This document shows, piece after piece, positions 8,770 through 18,185 of a stretch of DNA of 61,688 nt. The position numbers and the translations under genes are program-made. The stretch lies in assembly GCA_023838465.1 (NCBI GenBank), contig JAIVEQ010000024.1, forward strand, positions 1 through 61,688. Direction: 5' to 3'. The first letter of the stretch is position 1; each line of letters begins with the position of its first letter. The stretch is from Candidatus Thiodiazotropha sp. GTDB taxonomy: Bacteria > Pseudomonadota > Gammaproteobacteria > Chromatiales > Chromatiaceae. The notes under the pieces were generated by a model. It saw only the letters and a program-made list of their open reading frames with translations, was not told the DNA's origin and did no database searches.

Positions 8770-9336
8770 ATGATAGAGAATAGTCCGATGCCAGATTACT
8801 CGCGCCTTCAAGGCGCGATGAACTCAATCGGCCTCGATCTTGGTGTCAGTGAGATCCATGGCGTGATTTGCGGCTTGGTCTGTGCCGGTACCAGCCAGAG
8901 CCATGTAGACTGGATGGAAGCGCTTTTTGAGGATTGGCCCACGGAGGATCTGTTGGCACGTGAAGCCAGGGAGTTGATTGGCCAACTCTATTTCGCTACT
9001 CGGGACCAGATAGGCCATGATGACCTCTCATTTATGCCGTTTCTGCCGGATGATTCTCAACCTATCACTGATAGGGCTAAGGGGTTGCGGGATTGGTGTG
9101 AAGGCTATCTATTTGGACTAGGATTGGCTGGTGTCTCAGACCAACAGTTAGTTGGCGATGCCAAGGAGGCCTTGCAGGATATCACCCATTTTACACGGCT
9201 TGATTATGCGTCCCTTGATGATGGTGAGGCTACCGAACAAGCCTATTTGGAGTTGCAGGAGTTCCTTAAAGTTGTGACCTTGCTCATTTGGGGGGATTTG
9301 GCTGAAATCCGGGAGAATGTTCATGCTAGCGAGTGA
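8770..9336 (+). CDS. ygfB: UPF0149 family protein YgfB
   Basis: A 188-residue acidic helical protein of the YgfB/YecA group. Recognisable are the N-terminal SEIHGVICGLVCAG segment and the central DWCEGYLFGLGLAG motif. Biochemical activity is not settled; in Pseudomonas aeruginosa YgfB has been linked to control of beta-lactamase (ampDh3) expression. ATG 8770 follows an AGAGGA site at good spacing. It is the first gene of the ygfB-pepP-ubiH-ubiI cluster and its end overlaps pepP. Confidence 0.92.
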   Translation: MIENSPMPDYSRLQGAMNSIGLDLGVSEIHGVICGLVCAGTSQSHVDWMEALFEDWPTEDLLAREARELIGQLYFATRDQIGHDDLSFMPFLPDDSQPITDRAKGLRDWCEGYLFGLGLAGVSDQQLVGDAKEALQDITHFTRLDYASLDDGEATEQAYLELQEFLKVVTLLIWGDLAEIRENVHASE

Positions 9337-10630
9337 ATTCAAACGGCGTAGGCGTGAGTTAATGCGAATGATGGGTCCTGACAGTATTGCCATATTACCG
9401 ACTGCACCACTGCTTATTCGCAATAGGGATGTGCACTACCCCTATCGACCAGACAGTGACTTTTACTACTTAACCGGCTTTCCAGAGCCTGAAGCGGTAC
9501 TGGTGCTGATACCGGGGCGTAAGCATGCAGAGTACATCCTATTCAATAGAGAGCGTGACCCGATAAAGGAACAATGGGATGGTTCACGGGCGGGGCAGGA
9601 GGGTGCTTGTGTTGAATATGATGCCGATGACTCTTTTCCTATCGGTGATTTGGACGACATCCTTCCCCGCATGCTTGAACAGTGCGAACGGATCTTCTAT
9701 GTGATGGGCTGCAATCCACAATTCGATAAACGTTTGTCGGAGTGGCTCAATGCCATTCGTTGCGAATCCCGTAATGGTATGCAGGGACCTGTTGAAATTA
9801 TTGCTCTGGATCACTATCTACATGAAATGCGGTTATATAAAAGCCGCTCCGAATTGAAAGTGATGAGACAAGCTGCACGCATTTCAGCCAAGGCACACAA
9901 AAAGGTGATGCAAGCTTGTAAAGCGGGTATGTGGGAGTATCAGCTGGAAGCTGAATTTGTACGTGAATGTTCCCATCAAGGTGCTAAGGCTCAGGCATAT
10001 CCCCCAATTGTGGGTGCTGGAGCGAATGGTTGTACGCTTCACTATATTGATAATAAGGATAAGGTAGAGGATCAACAGATGCTGCTGATCGATGCAGGTT
10101 GTGAGTGGGATTTTTATGCATCCGACATCACACGCACCTACCCTGTCAATGGATTATTCAGCACACCTCAGCGACAGTTGTACGAACTGGTGCTTGTTGC
10201 ACAGGAAGCAGCTATTGCCAAGGTCAAACCCGGCAATCATTGGAATGATCCTCATGATGCCGCCGTACGTACCATCACAAGGGGATTGATCAAGTTGGGT
10301 ATCCTCAAAGGATCATTGGCAAAATTGATTCGTGAAGAGAAATACAAGACCTTCTTTCCTCATCGGACCGGACATTGGATCGGAATGGATGTACATGATG
10401 TGGGTGACTATAAAGTGGATGGCACCTGGCGTTTATTTGAACCTGGTATGGCATTGACTATCGAACCAGGCCTCTATATTCCTGCAGGTTCCAGAGGTAT
10501 AGCTAAGAAGTGGTGGAACATTGGTATTCGAGTTGAAGACGATGTGGTTGTGACCAAGGATGGATACGAAGTGTTGACCAAGGACATCGCAAAATCTGTA
10601 GCAGAGATAGAGTCTATTATGGCGGCATGA
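9323..10630 (+). CDS. pepP: Xaa-Pro aminopeptidase P
   Basis: Cytosolic manganese-dependent peptidase removing an N-terminal residue before proline. The N-terminal domain (YRPDSDFYYLTGFPEPEAVL) is followed by the pita-bread catalytic domain. Its metal ligands are visible: LIDAGCEWDFYASDITRTYP (two Asp), HRTGHWIGMDVHD (His), TIEPGLYIP (Glu) and GIRVEDDVVVT (Glu). Length (435 residues) equals the family norm. ATG 9323 is favoured over 9317 because GGGAG lies 6-7 bases before it but touches 9317. The gene overlaps ygfB by 14 bases and is followed after one base by ubiH. Confidence 0.96.
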   Translation: MLASEFKRRRRELMRMMGPDSIAILPTAPLLIRNRDVHYPYRPDSDFYYLTGFPEPEAVLVLIPGRKHAEYILFNRERDPIKEQWDGSRAGQEGACVEYDADDSFPIGDLDDILPRMLEQCERIFYVMGCNPQFDKRLSEWLNAIRCESRNGMQGPVEIIALDHYLHEMRLYKSRSELKVMRQAARISAKAHKKVMQACKAGMWEYQLEAEFVRECSHQGAKAQAYPPIVGAGANGCTLHYIDNKDKVEDQQMLLIDAGCEWDFYASDITRTYPVNGLFSTPQRQLYELVLVAQEAAIAKVKPGNHWNDPHDAAVRTITRGLIKLGILKGSLAKLIREEKYKTFFPHRTGHWIGMDVHDVGDYKVDGTWRLFEPGMALTIEPGLYIPAGSRGIAKKWWNIGIRVEDDVVVTKDGYEVLTKDIAKSVAEIESIMAA

Positions 10631-10631
10631 A

Positions 10632-11861
10632 ATGTCAGATAATTTTGATATCTTGATTGTCGGAGGTGGTATGGTCGGTGCCAGTTTGGCCCGCTCGATC
10701 AGTGGACAGGGATTTAATATTGGTGTCATTGAAGCCTGGCCGCTGAGGTCTGTGACTCAGCCAAGCTTTGATGACAGAGTCATCGCACTCTCCTGGGGTA
10801 GTCGTGTCATCCTCCAGGCAATGGGTGTATGGGATAGAGTACTCCCCTCCGCGGAACCTATTCTCGATGTACATATCTCCGACCGTGGTCATTTCGGCTT
10901 TACCCGATTGAGTCATCAGCAGGAAGGTGTCGATGCATTGGGTTATGTGGTGGCTGCGAGGGCACTTGGTCAGGCCTTGTTAAAGGATCTGCAAGCTCAA
11001 GCGGATATTGAATTGATCTGCCCCGCACGATTGAAAAGCTTTGCTGTAACTGCAACAGAGATCGAAGTCAGGCTTGAACAGGATAATGCACAACGGCGTG
11101 TTAAAAGTCGTCTGTTGGTGGCTGCAGACGGTGGTAATTCTCAAGTTAGGGGGTTTCTATCGATTCCTCTGAAGGAAAAGCCTTACGGACAAACAGCGAT
11201 CATTGCAAATCTGCGCTGTGAACGACCTCACCAAGGCGTCGCGTATGAGCGCTTTACCGATACCGGTCCTCTTGCGCTCCTGCCCATGACTGAGGATCGT
11301 CTGTCCATGGTATGGACTGCGAAGGATGCGCAAGTGGGGGAATTGATGACCCTTCAGGATGAGCAGTTTCTTGCCAGGTTGCAGGATCGATTCGGTTATC
11401 GTCTGGGAAGATTGCATGAGCTGGGCAAAAGAGTCGCTTATCCATTGTGTTTGCGTCAAGCCACCGAACAAGTGCGTCCCCGTGTAGCGTTGATCGGTAA
11501 TGCAGCGCATGCTATTCATCCTGTAACAGGTCAGGGATTCAATCTCGGACTAAGGGATGTCGCGGTGCTTGCAGATTTATTGAGTGACGCTGCGCAGGCA
11601 GCGCAGGATCCAGGTGAACTTTCACTGTTGAAAAATTATGAAAAATGGCGCCAAAAAGATCAGAACGCAGTTGCATTGATTACTGATGGCCTGGCACGTC
11701 TGTTCGCCAATCCGTTTGGTCCATTGCGATTGGTGCGTAACCTGGGTTTGGTCAGTCTTGATGTGGCGCCCAGCCTAAAACACTTGGTGGCACGTCAATT
11801 CATGGGTATCAATGGCCGTTTACCACGGCTGGCACGGGGGGTCTCACTTGACCGATCCTGA
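10632..11861 (+). CDS. ubiH: 2-octaprenyl-6-methoxyphenol hydroxylase (UbiH)
   Basis: FAD-dependent monooxygenase expected to hydroxylate C1 of the ubiquinone precursor ring using O2. Family signatures present are the Rossmann ILIVGGGMVGASLA, the DDRVIALS region, and the second FAD motif GNAAHAIHPVTGQGFNLGLRD around residue 290. The 409-residue length is typical. It is packed between pepP (one base apart) and the second flavin hydroxylase gene, as in E. coli. Assignment as UbiH rather than UbiI rests on order, on DDRVIALS and on GNAAHAIHPVTGQG; the two paralogs are close. Confidence 0.9.
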   Translation: MSDNFDILIVGGGMVGASLARSISGQGFNIGVIEAWPLRSVTQPSFDDRVIALSWGSRVILQAMGVWDRVLPSAEPILDVHISDRGHFGFTRLSHQQEGVDALGYVVAARALGQALLKDLQAQADIELICPARLKSFAVTATEIEVRLEQDNAQRRVKSRLLVAADGGNSQVRGFLSIPLKEKPYGQTAIIANLRCERPHQGVAYERFTDTGPLALLPMTEDRLSMVWTAKDAQVGELMTLQDEQFLARLQDRFGYRLGRLHELGKRVAYPLCLRQATEQVRPRVALIGNAAHAIHPVTGQGFNLGLRDVAVLADLLSDAAQAAQDPGELSLLKNYEKWRQKDQNAVALITDGLARLFANPFGPLRLVRNLGLVSLDVAPSLKHLVARQFMGINGRLPRLARGVSLDRS

Positions 11862-13065
11862 AGTTGTTGATCAGTACGATCTACTCATCGTTGGCGGCGG
11901 CATGGTGGGGTGTGCACTGGCATGTGCAGTTGCCGATGCTGGATTGCAGGTTTGCCTGTTGGAGGTAAGGGAACCACAACGAAAGTGGCCATTGGATGAA
12001 GTTGATCTTCGGGTCTCTGCTCTGACACGGGCTTCGCAACGCATACTTGAAAACCTTCAGGCTTGGTCACGTATGGCTGAGTTGCGCATCAGCCCCTATA
12101 CCGATATGGAAGTATGGGATGCAGGAGGTGATGGTCGCATCCATTTCAGTGCGGCGGAGATCGGTGAAGCCAATCTGGGGCATATTGTTGAAAATCGTGT
12201 TACCCAGTTGGCGTTATGGGAACGGTTGGAGTCGCTGTCCAATGTTAGCTTACACTATCCCGCGAAGGTCACAGATTTGCAGTTGGGGGATGAGCCTGCC
12301 GTTGTTTTACAAGGTGGAGATCGACTGACCGCAAAGCTTATCGTTGCCGCTGATGGACGGGATTCACAAATGCGTCAGATGGCAAACATCGACACCCGAG
12401 GTTGGGATTACGATCAACATGCCATCGTCGCCACGATCAGGCCTTCTCTGCATCATCAACACACTGCAAGGCAGCGATTTATGAAGCGTGGTCCATTGGC
12501 GTTATTACCCATTGATGACGGGCGTTGTTCCATTGTCTGGTCTACATCGCCAAGCCAAGCAGAAGAGTTGATGGCACTGAACGATGAAATGTTCTGCCAT
12601 CAGCTGACCGGGGCTATTGAAGCAATACTGGGAGAGATTCTTGATGTCGGGCCACGAGGTGTATTTCCTTTACGACTTGGACATGCTGATACCTATATAG
12701 GGCCTGGACTGGCATTGGTTGGAGATGCCGCCCATGCGATCCATCCACTGGCGGGGCAGGGGGTCAATCTGGGTTTCATGGATGCGATGACCCTGGCCGA
12801 GGTGGTGATCGATGCCCATGCAACAGGTAAGAAGATAGGGTCAACAGCCTCTTTGCGGCGCTATGAACGGGCACGCAAGGGACCAAATATGGCCATGCTC
12901 GGGGCTATGGATGCCTTTAAGCGCATCTTCAGTAATGAGGTAGTGCCGCTCAAACTGATGCGAAACATTGGCCTGAATGTGGCAGATCGGTCAGGTTTTA
13001 TTAAGCGGCAATTGGTGCGTCGGGCAATGGGGTTGAGTGGCGAGTTACCACGCTTAGCAAGATAA
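11848..13065 (+). CDS. ubiI: UbiH/UbiI/VisC-family FAD-dependent hydroxylase, probably UbiI
   Basis: Second flavin hydroxylase of ubiquinone synthesis, likely the C5 hydroxylase. Visible are the N-terminal FAD fold LLIVGGGMVGCALAC, VDLRVSALTRASQ and GDAAHAIHPLAGQGVNLGFMDA. No ATG lies close to the fold. TTG 11848, preceded by a G-run, gives the usual short leader; ATG 11812 gives a longer overlap with ubiH and is the alternative. The gene overlaps the ubiH end by at least 14 bases, so expression is coupled. UbiI versus a related hydroxylase such as UbiM cannot be settled by eye. Confidence 0.85.
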   Translation: MTDPEVVDQYDLLIVGGGMVGCALACAVADAGLQVCLLEVREPQRKWPLDEVDLRVSALTRASQRILENLQAWSRMAELRISPYTDMEVWDAGGDGRIHFSAAEIGEANLGHIVENRVTQLALWERLESLSNVSLHYPAKVTDLQLGDEPAVVLQGGDRLTAKLIVAADGRDSQMRQMANIDTRGWDYDQHAIVATIRPSLHHQHTARQRFMKRGPLALLPIDDGRCSIVWSTSPSQAEELMALNDEMFCHQLTGAIEAILGEILDVGPRGVFPLRLGHADTYIGPGLALVGDAAHAIHPLAGQGVNLGFMDAMTLAEVVIDAHATGKKIGSTASLRRYERARKGPNMAMLGAMDAFKRIFSNEVVPLKLMRNIGLNVADRSGFIKRQLVRRAMGLSGELPRLAR

Positions 13066-13205
13066 GCTGACCACGATAGGTTAAGTATATTAGGTAGAAA
13101 ATGGGAATTCTGTCCCGATTACACAATTCATTCATTGGCCTCTGTTCGGGATTGATGTAGGTAATACCTGATAGATCCGTACTTTCAAGTGGGACAGAGG
13201 CACAA

Positions 13206-14843
13206 ATGAAATCTCTACTATCCATTCAAACGCTCAATCGGCTTTCGGTTATCTTCGCATTCGCTCTTCTCGCTGCCTGTGGTGGCGGAGGTGGTGGTAG
13301 CAGCAGTGGTGACAATCCACCACAGACGACCGCCAACAGAACCGGGTCTGTCGGCATCATGCTGACCGATGCCCCGGCTGATCCGGCGCTATTCTCATCC
13401 ATCAACGCGACCATTGAGCGCATAGAGTTGATCGGTGGAGATGCGGGGCGGGTGGAGATCTTTAACGGACCAGCTGAGACCGTCGATCTACTGAGTCTGC
13501 GCCATGAGTCAATGCCTTTCGCCTTCCAGGATGATGTGCCTGAGGGTACTTATTGTAAAATTCGTTTGACCCTTGCCAATCCTGATGGGCTGGAGTTGGT
13601 CCTCGCTGAAGATGGGACAAGCCACTATCCGAAACTCCCGGGTAATGGCAAGCTCGACCTACAGGCCCGTGGCTGTTTTACCCTGTCTGCAGGTGATTCG
13701 ATTACCTTGCAGCTTGATCTTGATGCCGGCAATTCCATTCATATTGTGCGACGAGGCAATAGGGATAGCTTTAATTTTCGCCCGGTTGTCTTCGTCGATG
13801 TACTGGATGCCGAGTTCACTGGCCGGTTGGTGCGTTTGGACGGTGTGATAAGGGGGATACACAGCGACACCAACTCACTCTTGTTGTGCGATGCCCTACC
13901 CTCTGATCAGTCTCATGATCGGGACTGCATAACGATTTTTCTCGGTGCAGACTCAGCCTTCTTTGACAATGTCGACCCTGTTTATCAAGGTGATGCACGT
14001 CCTTTGAATGAGTTACTGACCGAACTCAATCTAGGTAATGTGGCCTCTGTGGTCGGACTCCACCGTTCGTTTGATTATCCCTATGAGGATCTCGATATTC
14101 CCTCTGATGCCTATCCCCCGTCTGGAGAGTGCCGTGTCTGGTTGGCGGGTGTTGAAGTGATTGATCAGCCTGATGCTGGACTCTGCAACGAATTGGAAGC
14201 ATCCCTGCCAACCGATGCGGTATTGATTGATGATGAGGGAGCGATCGTACAGGATCATCGTCCGCGCATGGCTATTGATGGGCTTGCTGTGGAGATGGGT
14301 GAATTTTCACGGCATGAGGGAGTGGTCTCCTCCGATGCCGATATGCAAGGTTTTACAATGGAGGCAGAACCCGCCGATCTGTTGAGTATTGAGCTGCAAA
14401 GTCCGACAGGCTTTAACGGTACTCGGATTCTCGCCAAGAATGGAGCGTTACTCGACTACACTTCGATCATTGTGCCCCGTCTGCTCCAGGTCGATGGGGT
14501 AGAGTTGACTGCAACCGATTCGCTCAAGGCCGCGGTTATCATTGTGGATCTGTCAGACAGCAGCAGTATGGCTGTGGCAGAAGGGACTGTGGCCAGTGTT
14601 CAGACAGGCGGATTTATCCTCTCACCTGAGGCGGGCACAACCCCCTGTGGTGTGGTCGGTGATCTGGTGGTGAGTCTCACGGATGATGTCACAATAACAA
14701 CAGTGTCTATTACCGATGATACGGCAGATGTTATGCCAGATGGTGTACTTGAGGCAGGACAGTCTGTGGCTCTGAATGGTGTCTGTGAAGCAGGGGGATT
14801 GACTGCGGATAAACTTGTGATCGTCGATGACCAACGATTGTGA
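13206..14843 (+). CDS. DUF4382 domain lipoprotein
   Basis: A 545-residue exported lipoprotein: signal peptide with lipobox LLAAC (Cys near residue 25), then a flexible Gly6-Ser tether, then a DUF4382-type domain (about 47-200) opening with GSVGIMLTDAPAD and containing VDLLSL and GTYCKIRLTL. The remainder is beta-rich, with repeats resembling carbohydrate- or metal-binding beta sandwiches, but I recognise no catalytic motif. The function is unknown. No mobile element or partner gene is adjacent; the glycine riboswitch of the gcv operon starts about 50 bases after its stop. Confidence 0.82.
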   Translation: MKSLLSIQTLNRLSVIFAFALLAACGGGGGGSSSGDNPPQTTANRTGSVGIMLTDAPADPALFSSINATIERIELIGGDAGRVEIFNGPAETVDLLSLRHESMPFAFQDDVPEGTYCKIRLTLANPDGLELVLAEDGTSHYPKLPGNGKLDLQARGCFTLSAGDSITLQLDLDAGNSIHIVRRGNRDSFNFRPVVFVDVLDAEFTGRLVRLDGVIRGIHSDTNSLLLCDALPSDQSHDRDCITIFLGADSAFFDNVDPVYQGDARPLNELLTELNLGNVASVVGLHRSFDYPYEDLDIPSDAYPPSGECRVWLAGVEVIDQPDAGLCNELEASLPTDAVLIDDEGAIVQDHRPRMAIDGLAVEMGEFSRHEGVVSSDADMQGFTMEAEPADLLSIELQSPTGFNGTRILAKNGALLDYTSIIVPRLLQVDGVELTATDSLKAAVIIVDLSDSSSMAVAEGTVASVQTGGFILSPEAGTTPCGVVGDLVVSLTDDVTITTVSITDDTADVMPDGVLEAGQSVALNGVCEAGGLTADKLVIVDDQRL

Positions 14844-14892
14844 GGTTATTCACGATTGGCAAGCACTAGGCAGCAGGGTATAGTCGTCTCCT

Positions 14893-15136
14893 CGATCCAC
14901 CCCTGTGGGAGAGTCCGGTAACAACCGGCGCCGAAGGCGCAATTCCGCCCGGAATCGCTCAGGCAAAAGGACCGTGGGGGGAAGTCTGACAGGACTTAGG
15001 TCGACTCTGGAGAGCGGTGTGACAACACCCACCGACGGGGCAGGCGCTTGATTCACTATTGGGATTGTTAGGGAGTGCTCGCTTACTAACCTATACCAGA
15101 GTGAAGGCGCCAAACTCTCAGGTTTTGGACAGAGGG
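14893..15136 (+). promoter_or_regulatory. Tandem glycine riboswitch (gcvT RNA)
   Basis: Two glycine aptamers in series precede gcvT. Aptamer 1 runs about 14893-14975, with the conserved GGGAGAG at 14907-14913 and GCTCAGGCAAAAGGACCG at its 3' side. Aptamer 2 runs about 15004-15135, with CTCTGGAGAG at its start and AAACTCTCAGG then GGACAGAGGGG at its end. Known members bind glycine cooperatively and usually turn the glycine cleavage genes on. The expression platform here is the terminator at 15135-15173, whose stem begins within the last bases of aptamer 2. Boundaries are approximate. Confidence 0.96.
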
Positions 15137-15173
15137 GCGGCGCAGGTGAGCAATCACCTGCGCCGCCCTTTTT
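15135..15173 (+). terminator. Riboswitch-controlled intrinsic terminator
   Basis: A perfect 15-base-pair GC-rich stem (15135-15149 with 15154-15168) closes on GCAA, a GNRA-type loop, and is followed by five T residues. Its left arm shares the terminal GG of the second aptamer, so glycine binding can compete with stem formation. The gcvT ribosome site begins 12 bases after the T-run. Confidence 0.93.
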
Positions 15174-15195
15174 GCGTTATGAATCGGGAGAAATG

Positions 15196-16287
15196 ATGAG
15201 TAAGCAGACAGTTTTATATGAGAAGCATCAGGCTATGGGCGCTCGACTGGTACCCTTTGGTGGTTGGGATATGCCTTTGCATTATGGTTCACAGTTGGAC
15301 GAGCATCATCAGGTCCGACGTGATGCGGGTATGTTCGATGTTTCACATATGACAGTGGTCGACCTAAAAGGCGGTGGGGCTAAGTCCTACTTGAGGTATC
15401 TGCTGGCCAATGATGTTGCACGATTAAAAGAGAGTGGCAAAGCACTCTATTCATGCATGCTCAACGAACAGGGTGGTGTAGTCGATGACCTGATCGTCTA
15501 CTATCTGAACGATGAGTGGTATCGTATGGTGGTCAATGCCGGCACGACAGAGAAGGATCTGGCCTGGCTGGATCGAATGTCTACTGAATACGATGTCACT
15601 ATCACACCCCGTCGCGATTTGGCGATGATTGCAGTGCAGGGCCCAAACGCACGAGCCAAAGTATTACCCCTATTATCCGCCAATTTGCAGCAGACAGGTG
15701 CTGAGTTAAAGCCCTTTAATGCCGTTGCTGATGGTGAATGGTTTGTTGCCCGTACCGGTTATACCGGAGAAGATGGTTTTGAGATCATGTTGCCGGGTGA
15801 AAAGGCTGCTCACTTTTGGCAGCAATTGAACGATGTGGGCGTAGCTCCCTGCGGGCTTGGTGCCAGGGATACGCTACGTCTTGAAGCGGGCATGAACCTG
15901 TATGGTTCTGATATGGATGAAGAGACCTCGCCATTGGAGGCGGGGCTTGGATGGACTGTCGCCTGGGAACCTGAAGCACGCAATTTTGTCGGCCGCCCTG
16001 TTTTGGAACGACAACGTAAAGATCCACATAAAAAGCGTTTCGTGGGTTTGGTCTTGACCGGACGTGGTGTGCTGCGTAACCATTTGAAACTGTTTGAGGG
16101 ACAACAAGCGATCGGTGAGATTACCTCTGGTGGATTTGCCCCCACCTTGGAACGATCCATCGCCTTGGCCCGTGTCGAAGCAGATATTGGTGAGACCTGT
16201 GAGGTTGAGATTCGTGGTAAACGGGTAGCGGCACAAGTGGTCAAGCCCCCTTTTGCACGCAACGGTAAAGCCACTATCACCCTATAA
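15196..16287 (+). CDS. gcvT: Glycine cleavage system aminomethyltransferase (T protein)
   Basis: Transfers the methylene group from aminomethyl-lipoyl GcvH to tetrahydrofolate, releasing ammonia. Typical T-protein sequence: [43 protein letters not shown] and [20 protein letters not shown], in which the conserved Asp (in GARD) acts in folate chemistry. Length 363 residues is normal. ATG 15196 is preferred because GGGAG at 15186-15190 sits 5 bases before it; ATG 15193 is very close to that site. First gene of the riboswitch-controlled gcvT-gcvH-gcvPA-gcvPB operon. Confidence 0.97.
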   Translation: MSKQTVLYEKHQAMGARLVPFGGWDMPLHYGSQLDEHHQVRRDAGMFDVSHMTVVDLKGGGAKSYLRYLLANDVARLKESGKALYSCMLNEQGGVVDDLIVYYLNDEWYRMVVNAGTTEKDLAWLDRMSTEYDVTITPRRDLAMIAVQGPNARAKVLPLLSANLQQTGAELKPFNAVADGEWFVARTGYTGEDGFEIMLPGEKAAHFWQQLNDVGVAPCGLGARDTLRLEAGMNLYGSDMDEETSPLEAGLGWTVAWEPEARNFVGRPVLERQRKDPHKKRFVGLVLTGRGVLRNHLKLFEGQQAIGEITSGGFAPTLERSIALARVEADIGETCEVEIRGKRVAAQVVKPPFARNGKATITL

Positions 16288-16346
16288 AGTGAAAAACGCT
16301 TATCGATAGGTTTCAACCTGTAACTAATTTCCTAAAGGATAGAAAA

Positions 16347-16739
16347 ATGAGTAATACACCGACTGACCGCCGTTATGCAAAATCTCACGAATGGTTAAAA
16401 GATGAAGGTGATGGCAACTTCACTATCGGGATTACTGATCATGCCCAGGGGCTGTTAGGTGACCTGGTGTTTGTCGACCTGCCTGAGGTCGGTACCGTGG
16501 TCGAAGCCGGCAATGACTGCGCTGTTGTGGAGTCGGTAAAGGCCGCCTCTGATGTCTACAGTCCAGTGACAGGTGAAGTTATCGCTGTCAATGAAGCACT
16601 GGATGGTGCGCCAGAAACTATCAATGATGATGCATTCGGCAATGGCTGGATGTTTAAGGTCAAGGTGGCAGATGCGGTTGAGTCGGATAGTCTTCTCGAT
16701 GCTGCCGGATATGATGCCTTGATCGCCGAGGAAGAGTAA
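16347..16739 (+). CDS. gcvH: Glycine cleavage system H protein
   Basis: Small carrier that shuttles the aminomethyl group on a lipoyl-lysine between the P, T and L proteins. The 130-residue protein has the H-protein start (YAKSHEWLK), [12 protein letters not shown], and the lipoylation site in [15 protein letters not shown], with Lys near residue 65. It ends with the usual acidic tail. An AAGGA site precedes ATG 16347. The lipA and lipB genes for its cofactor lie at 42-44 kb in the same window. Confidence 0.97.
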   Translation: MSNTPTDRRYAKSHEWLKDEGDGNFTIGITDHAQGLLGDLVFVDLPEVGTVVEAGNDCAVVESVKAASDVYSPVTGEVIAVNEALDGAPETINDDAFGNGWMFKVKVADAVESDSLLDAAGYDALIAEEE

Positions 16740-16777
16740 GGTACGCATTTTTTTCTGCCATCCATGACGAGACAGAT

Positions 16778-18175
16778 ATGCCATTTATCCCCCATACAGA
16801 AAATGATATCAAAGAGATGCTTGCTACCATCGGGGTAGATCATATCGATGCACTTTTTGATGAGATACCCAGTGAATTGCGTTGTGGTGAACTGGATGCA
16901 ATTCCACCCGGGATGCCTGAAATGGAGGTCTCCCGACTGATGCAGATGCGTGCTCGTGCAGATGGTCAGCCACTCTGTTTCATCGGTGCAGGTGCTTATG
17001 ATCATCATATTCCGGCTGCTGTGTGGGAGTTGACGACCCGTGGTGAATTCTACACCGCCTATACCCCTTACCAGGCGGAAGCGAGTCAGGGTACGCTGCA
17101 ACTCTTATATGAGTACCAGTCAATGATGACCGCCTTGACCGGCATGGATGTCTCCAATGCCTCCCTCTACGATGGTGCGTCAGCTTTGGCCGAAGCGGTT
17201 TTGATGGCGGTTCGGGGGAATCGTAAATCGAAGTCAAAACGCATTCTTCTGCCTCGAAATTTGCACCCTACCTATCGTCGTGTGGTACACACAATAGTAC
17301 GCAATCAGCAGATTGAGCTGGTCGAAGTCGGTTATGACCGTGTTACCGGCTCTATCGATCATGCAGAGCTGGAGCGCTATAGCGGCGAGGACTTTGCCGC
17401 ATTGGTCATTCCGCAACCCAACTTTTTCGGCATCCTGGAAGCCGTTGACGAACTGACAAACTGGGCGCATGACAATGGTATGTTGGCCATTGCTGTGGTG
17501 AATCCTATGGCAATGGCTATCCTAAGACCTGCCGGTGAATGGGGAGACCTGGGGGCTGATATCTGCTGTGGTGAAGGACAACCTTTAGGTGCACCGGTGT
17601 CTTCTGGTGGTCCCTATTTTGGTTTTCTGTGCAGTACAGACAAGTTGGTCCGCCAGATGCCCGGTCGTATAATCGGCAAGACGGTGGATCTGGATGGTAA
17701 AATCGGTTATGCCCTCACTTTGCAGGCGAGAGAACAACATATTCGCCGCTCTAAGGCGACATCCAATATCTGTACTAACCAGGGTTTGATGGTCACCGCC
17801 GCTACCATTCATATGACCCTGATGGGTGGAGAAGGATTACAGCGTGTTGCGGCTGCCAGCCATGCCAATACAGGTAAGCTGACCCAAGCACTGACCTCGT
17901 TGCCGGGCGTAGAAACCGTTTTCAAAGGGGCTGTGTTCCATGAGCAGGTTTTACGTCTGCCGATTGAAGTAACAAAGGCACTGCGTGCTTTGGCTGCCCA
18001 CAATGTTTTGGGTGGTTTTGATTTAAGCGACGACTATCCGGAGCTGGGCGATGCGGTTCTGGTTTGCGCCACTGAGTTGCGTAATGAAGATGATATTGAA
18101 AACTACCGGGGTAAGCTGGAGCGAGTCATCCAGTCGCAAGTACAGACACCCTGCCAGTTGAAACCGGATTGGTGA
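16778..18175 (+). CDS. gcvPA: Glycine dehydrogenase (decarboxylating) subunit 1
   Basis: N-terminal half of the split P protein that decarboxylates glycine with PLP and loads aminomethyl onto GcvH. The 465-residue protein shows [38 protein letters not shown] and [14 protein letters not shown], standard for GcvPA. It carries no PLP lysine; that residue is in the B subunit. Only 10 bases separate it from gcvPB, and the two act as a heterotetramer. The split form contrasts with the fused GcvP of E. coli and is common in other bacteria. Confidence 0.96.
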   Translation: MPFIPHTENDIKEMLATIGVDHIDALFDEIPSELRCGELDAIPPGMPEMEVSRLMQMRARADGQPLCFIGAGAYDHHIPAAVWELTTRGEFYTAYTPYQAEASQGTLQLLYEYQSMMTALTGMDVSNASLYDGASALAEAVLMAVRGNRKSKSKRILLPRNLHPTYRRVVHTIVRNQQIELVEVGYDRVTGSIDHAELERYSGEDFAALVIPQPNFFGILEAVDELTNWAHDNGMLAIAVVNPMAMAILRPAGEWGDLGADICCGEGQPLGAPVSSGGPYFGFLCSTDKLVRQMPGRIIGKTVDLDGKIGYALTLQAREQHIRRSKATSNICTNQGLMVTAATIHMTLMGGEGLQRVAAASHANTGKLTQALTSLPGVETVFKGAVFHEQVLRLPIEVTKALRALAAHNVLGGFDLSDDYPELGDAVLVCATELRNEDDIENYRGKLERVIQSQVQTPCQLKPDW

Positions 18176-18185
18176 CAGGAATAAC

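Noticed and set aside
15810..16316. Long antisense frame across gcvT
   Set aside because: It sits wholly opposite a well-conserved gene, has no family similarity and arises from its codon bias.
16556..17101. A 181-codon antisense frame across gcvH and gcvPA
   Set aside because: Shadow of two conserved genes; it lacks a ribosome site and any recognisable domain.
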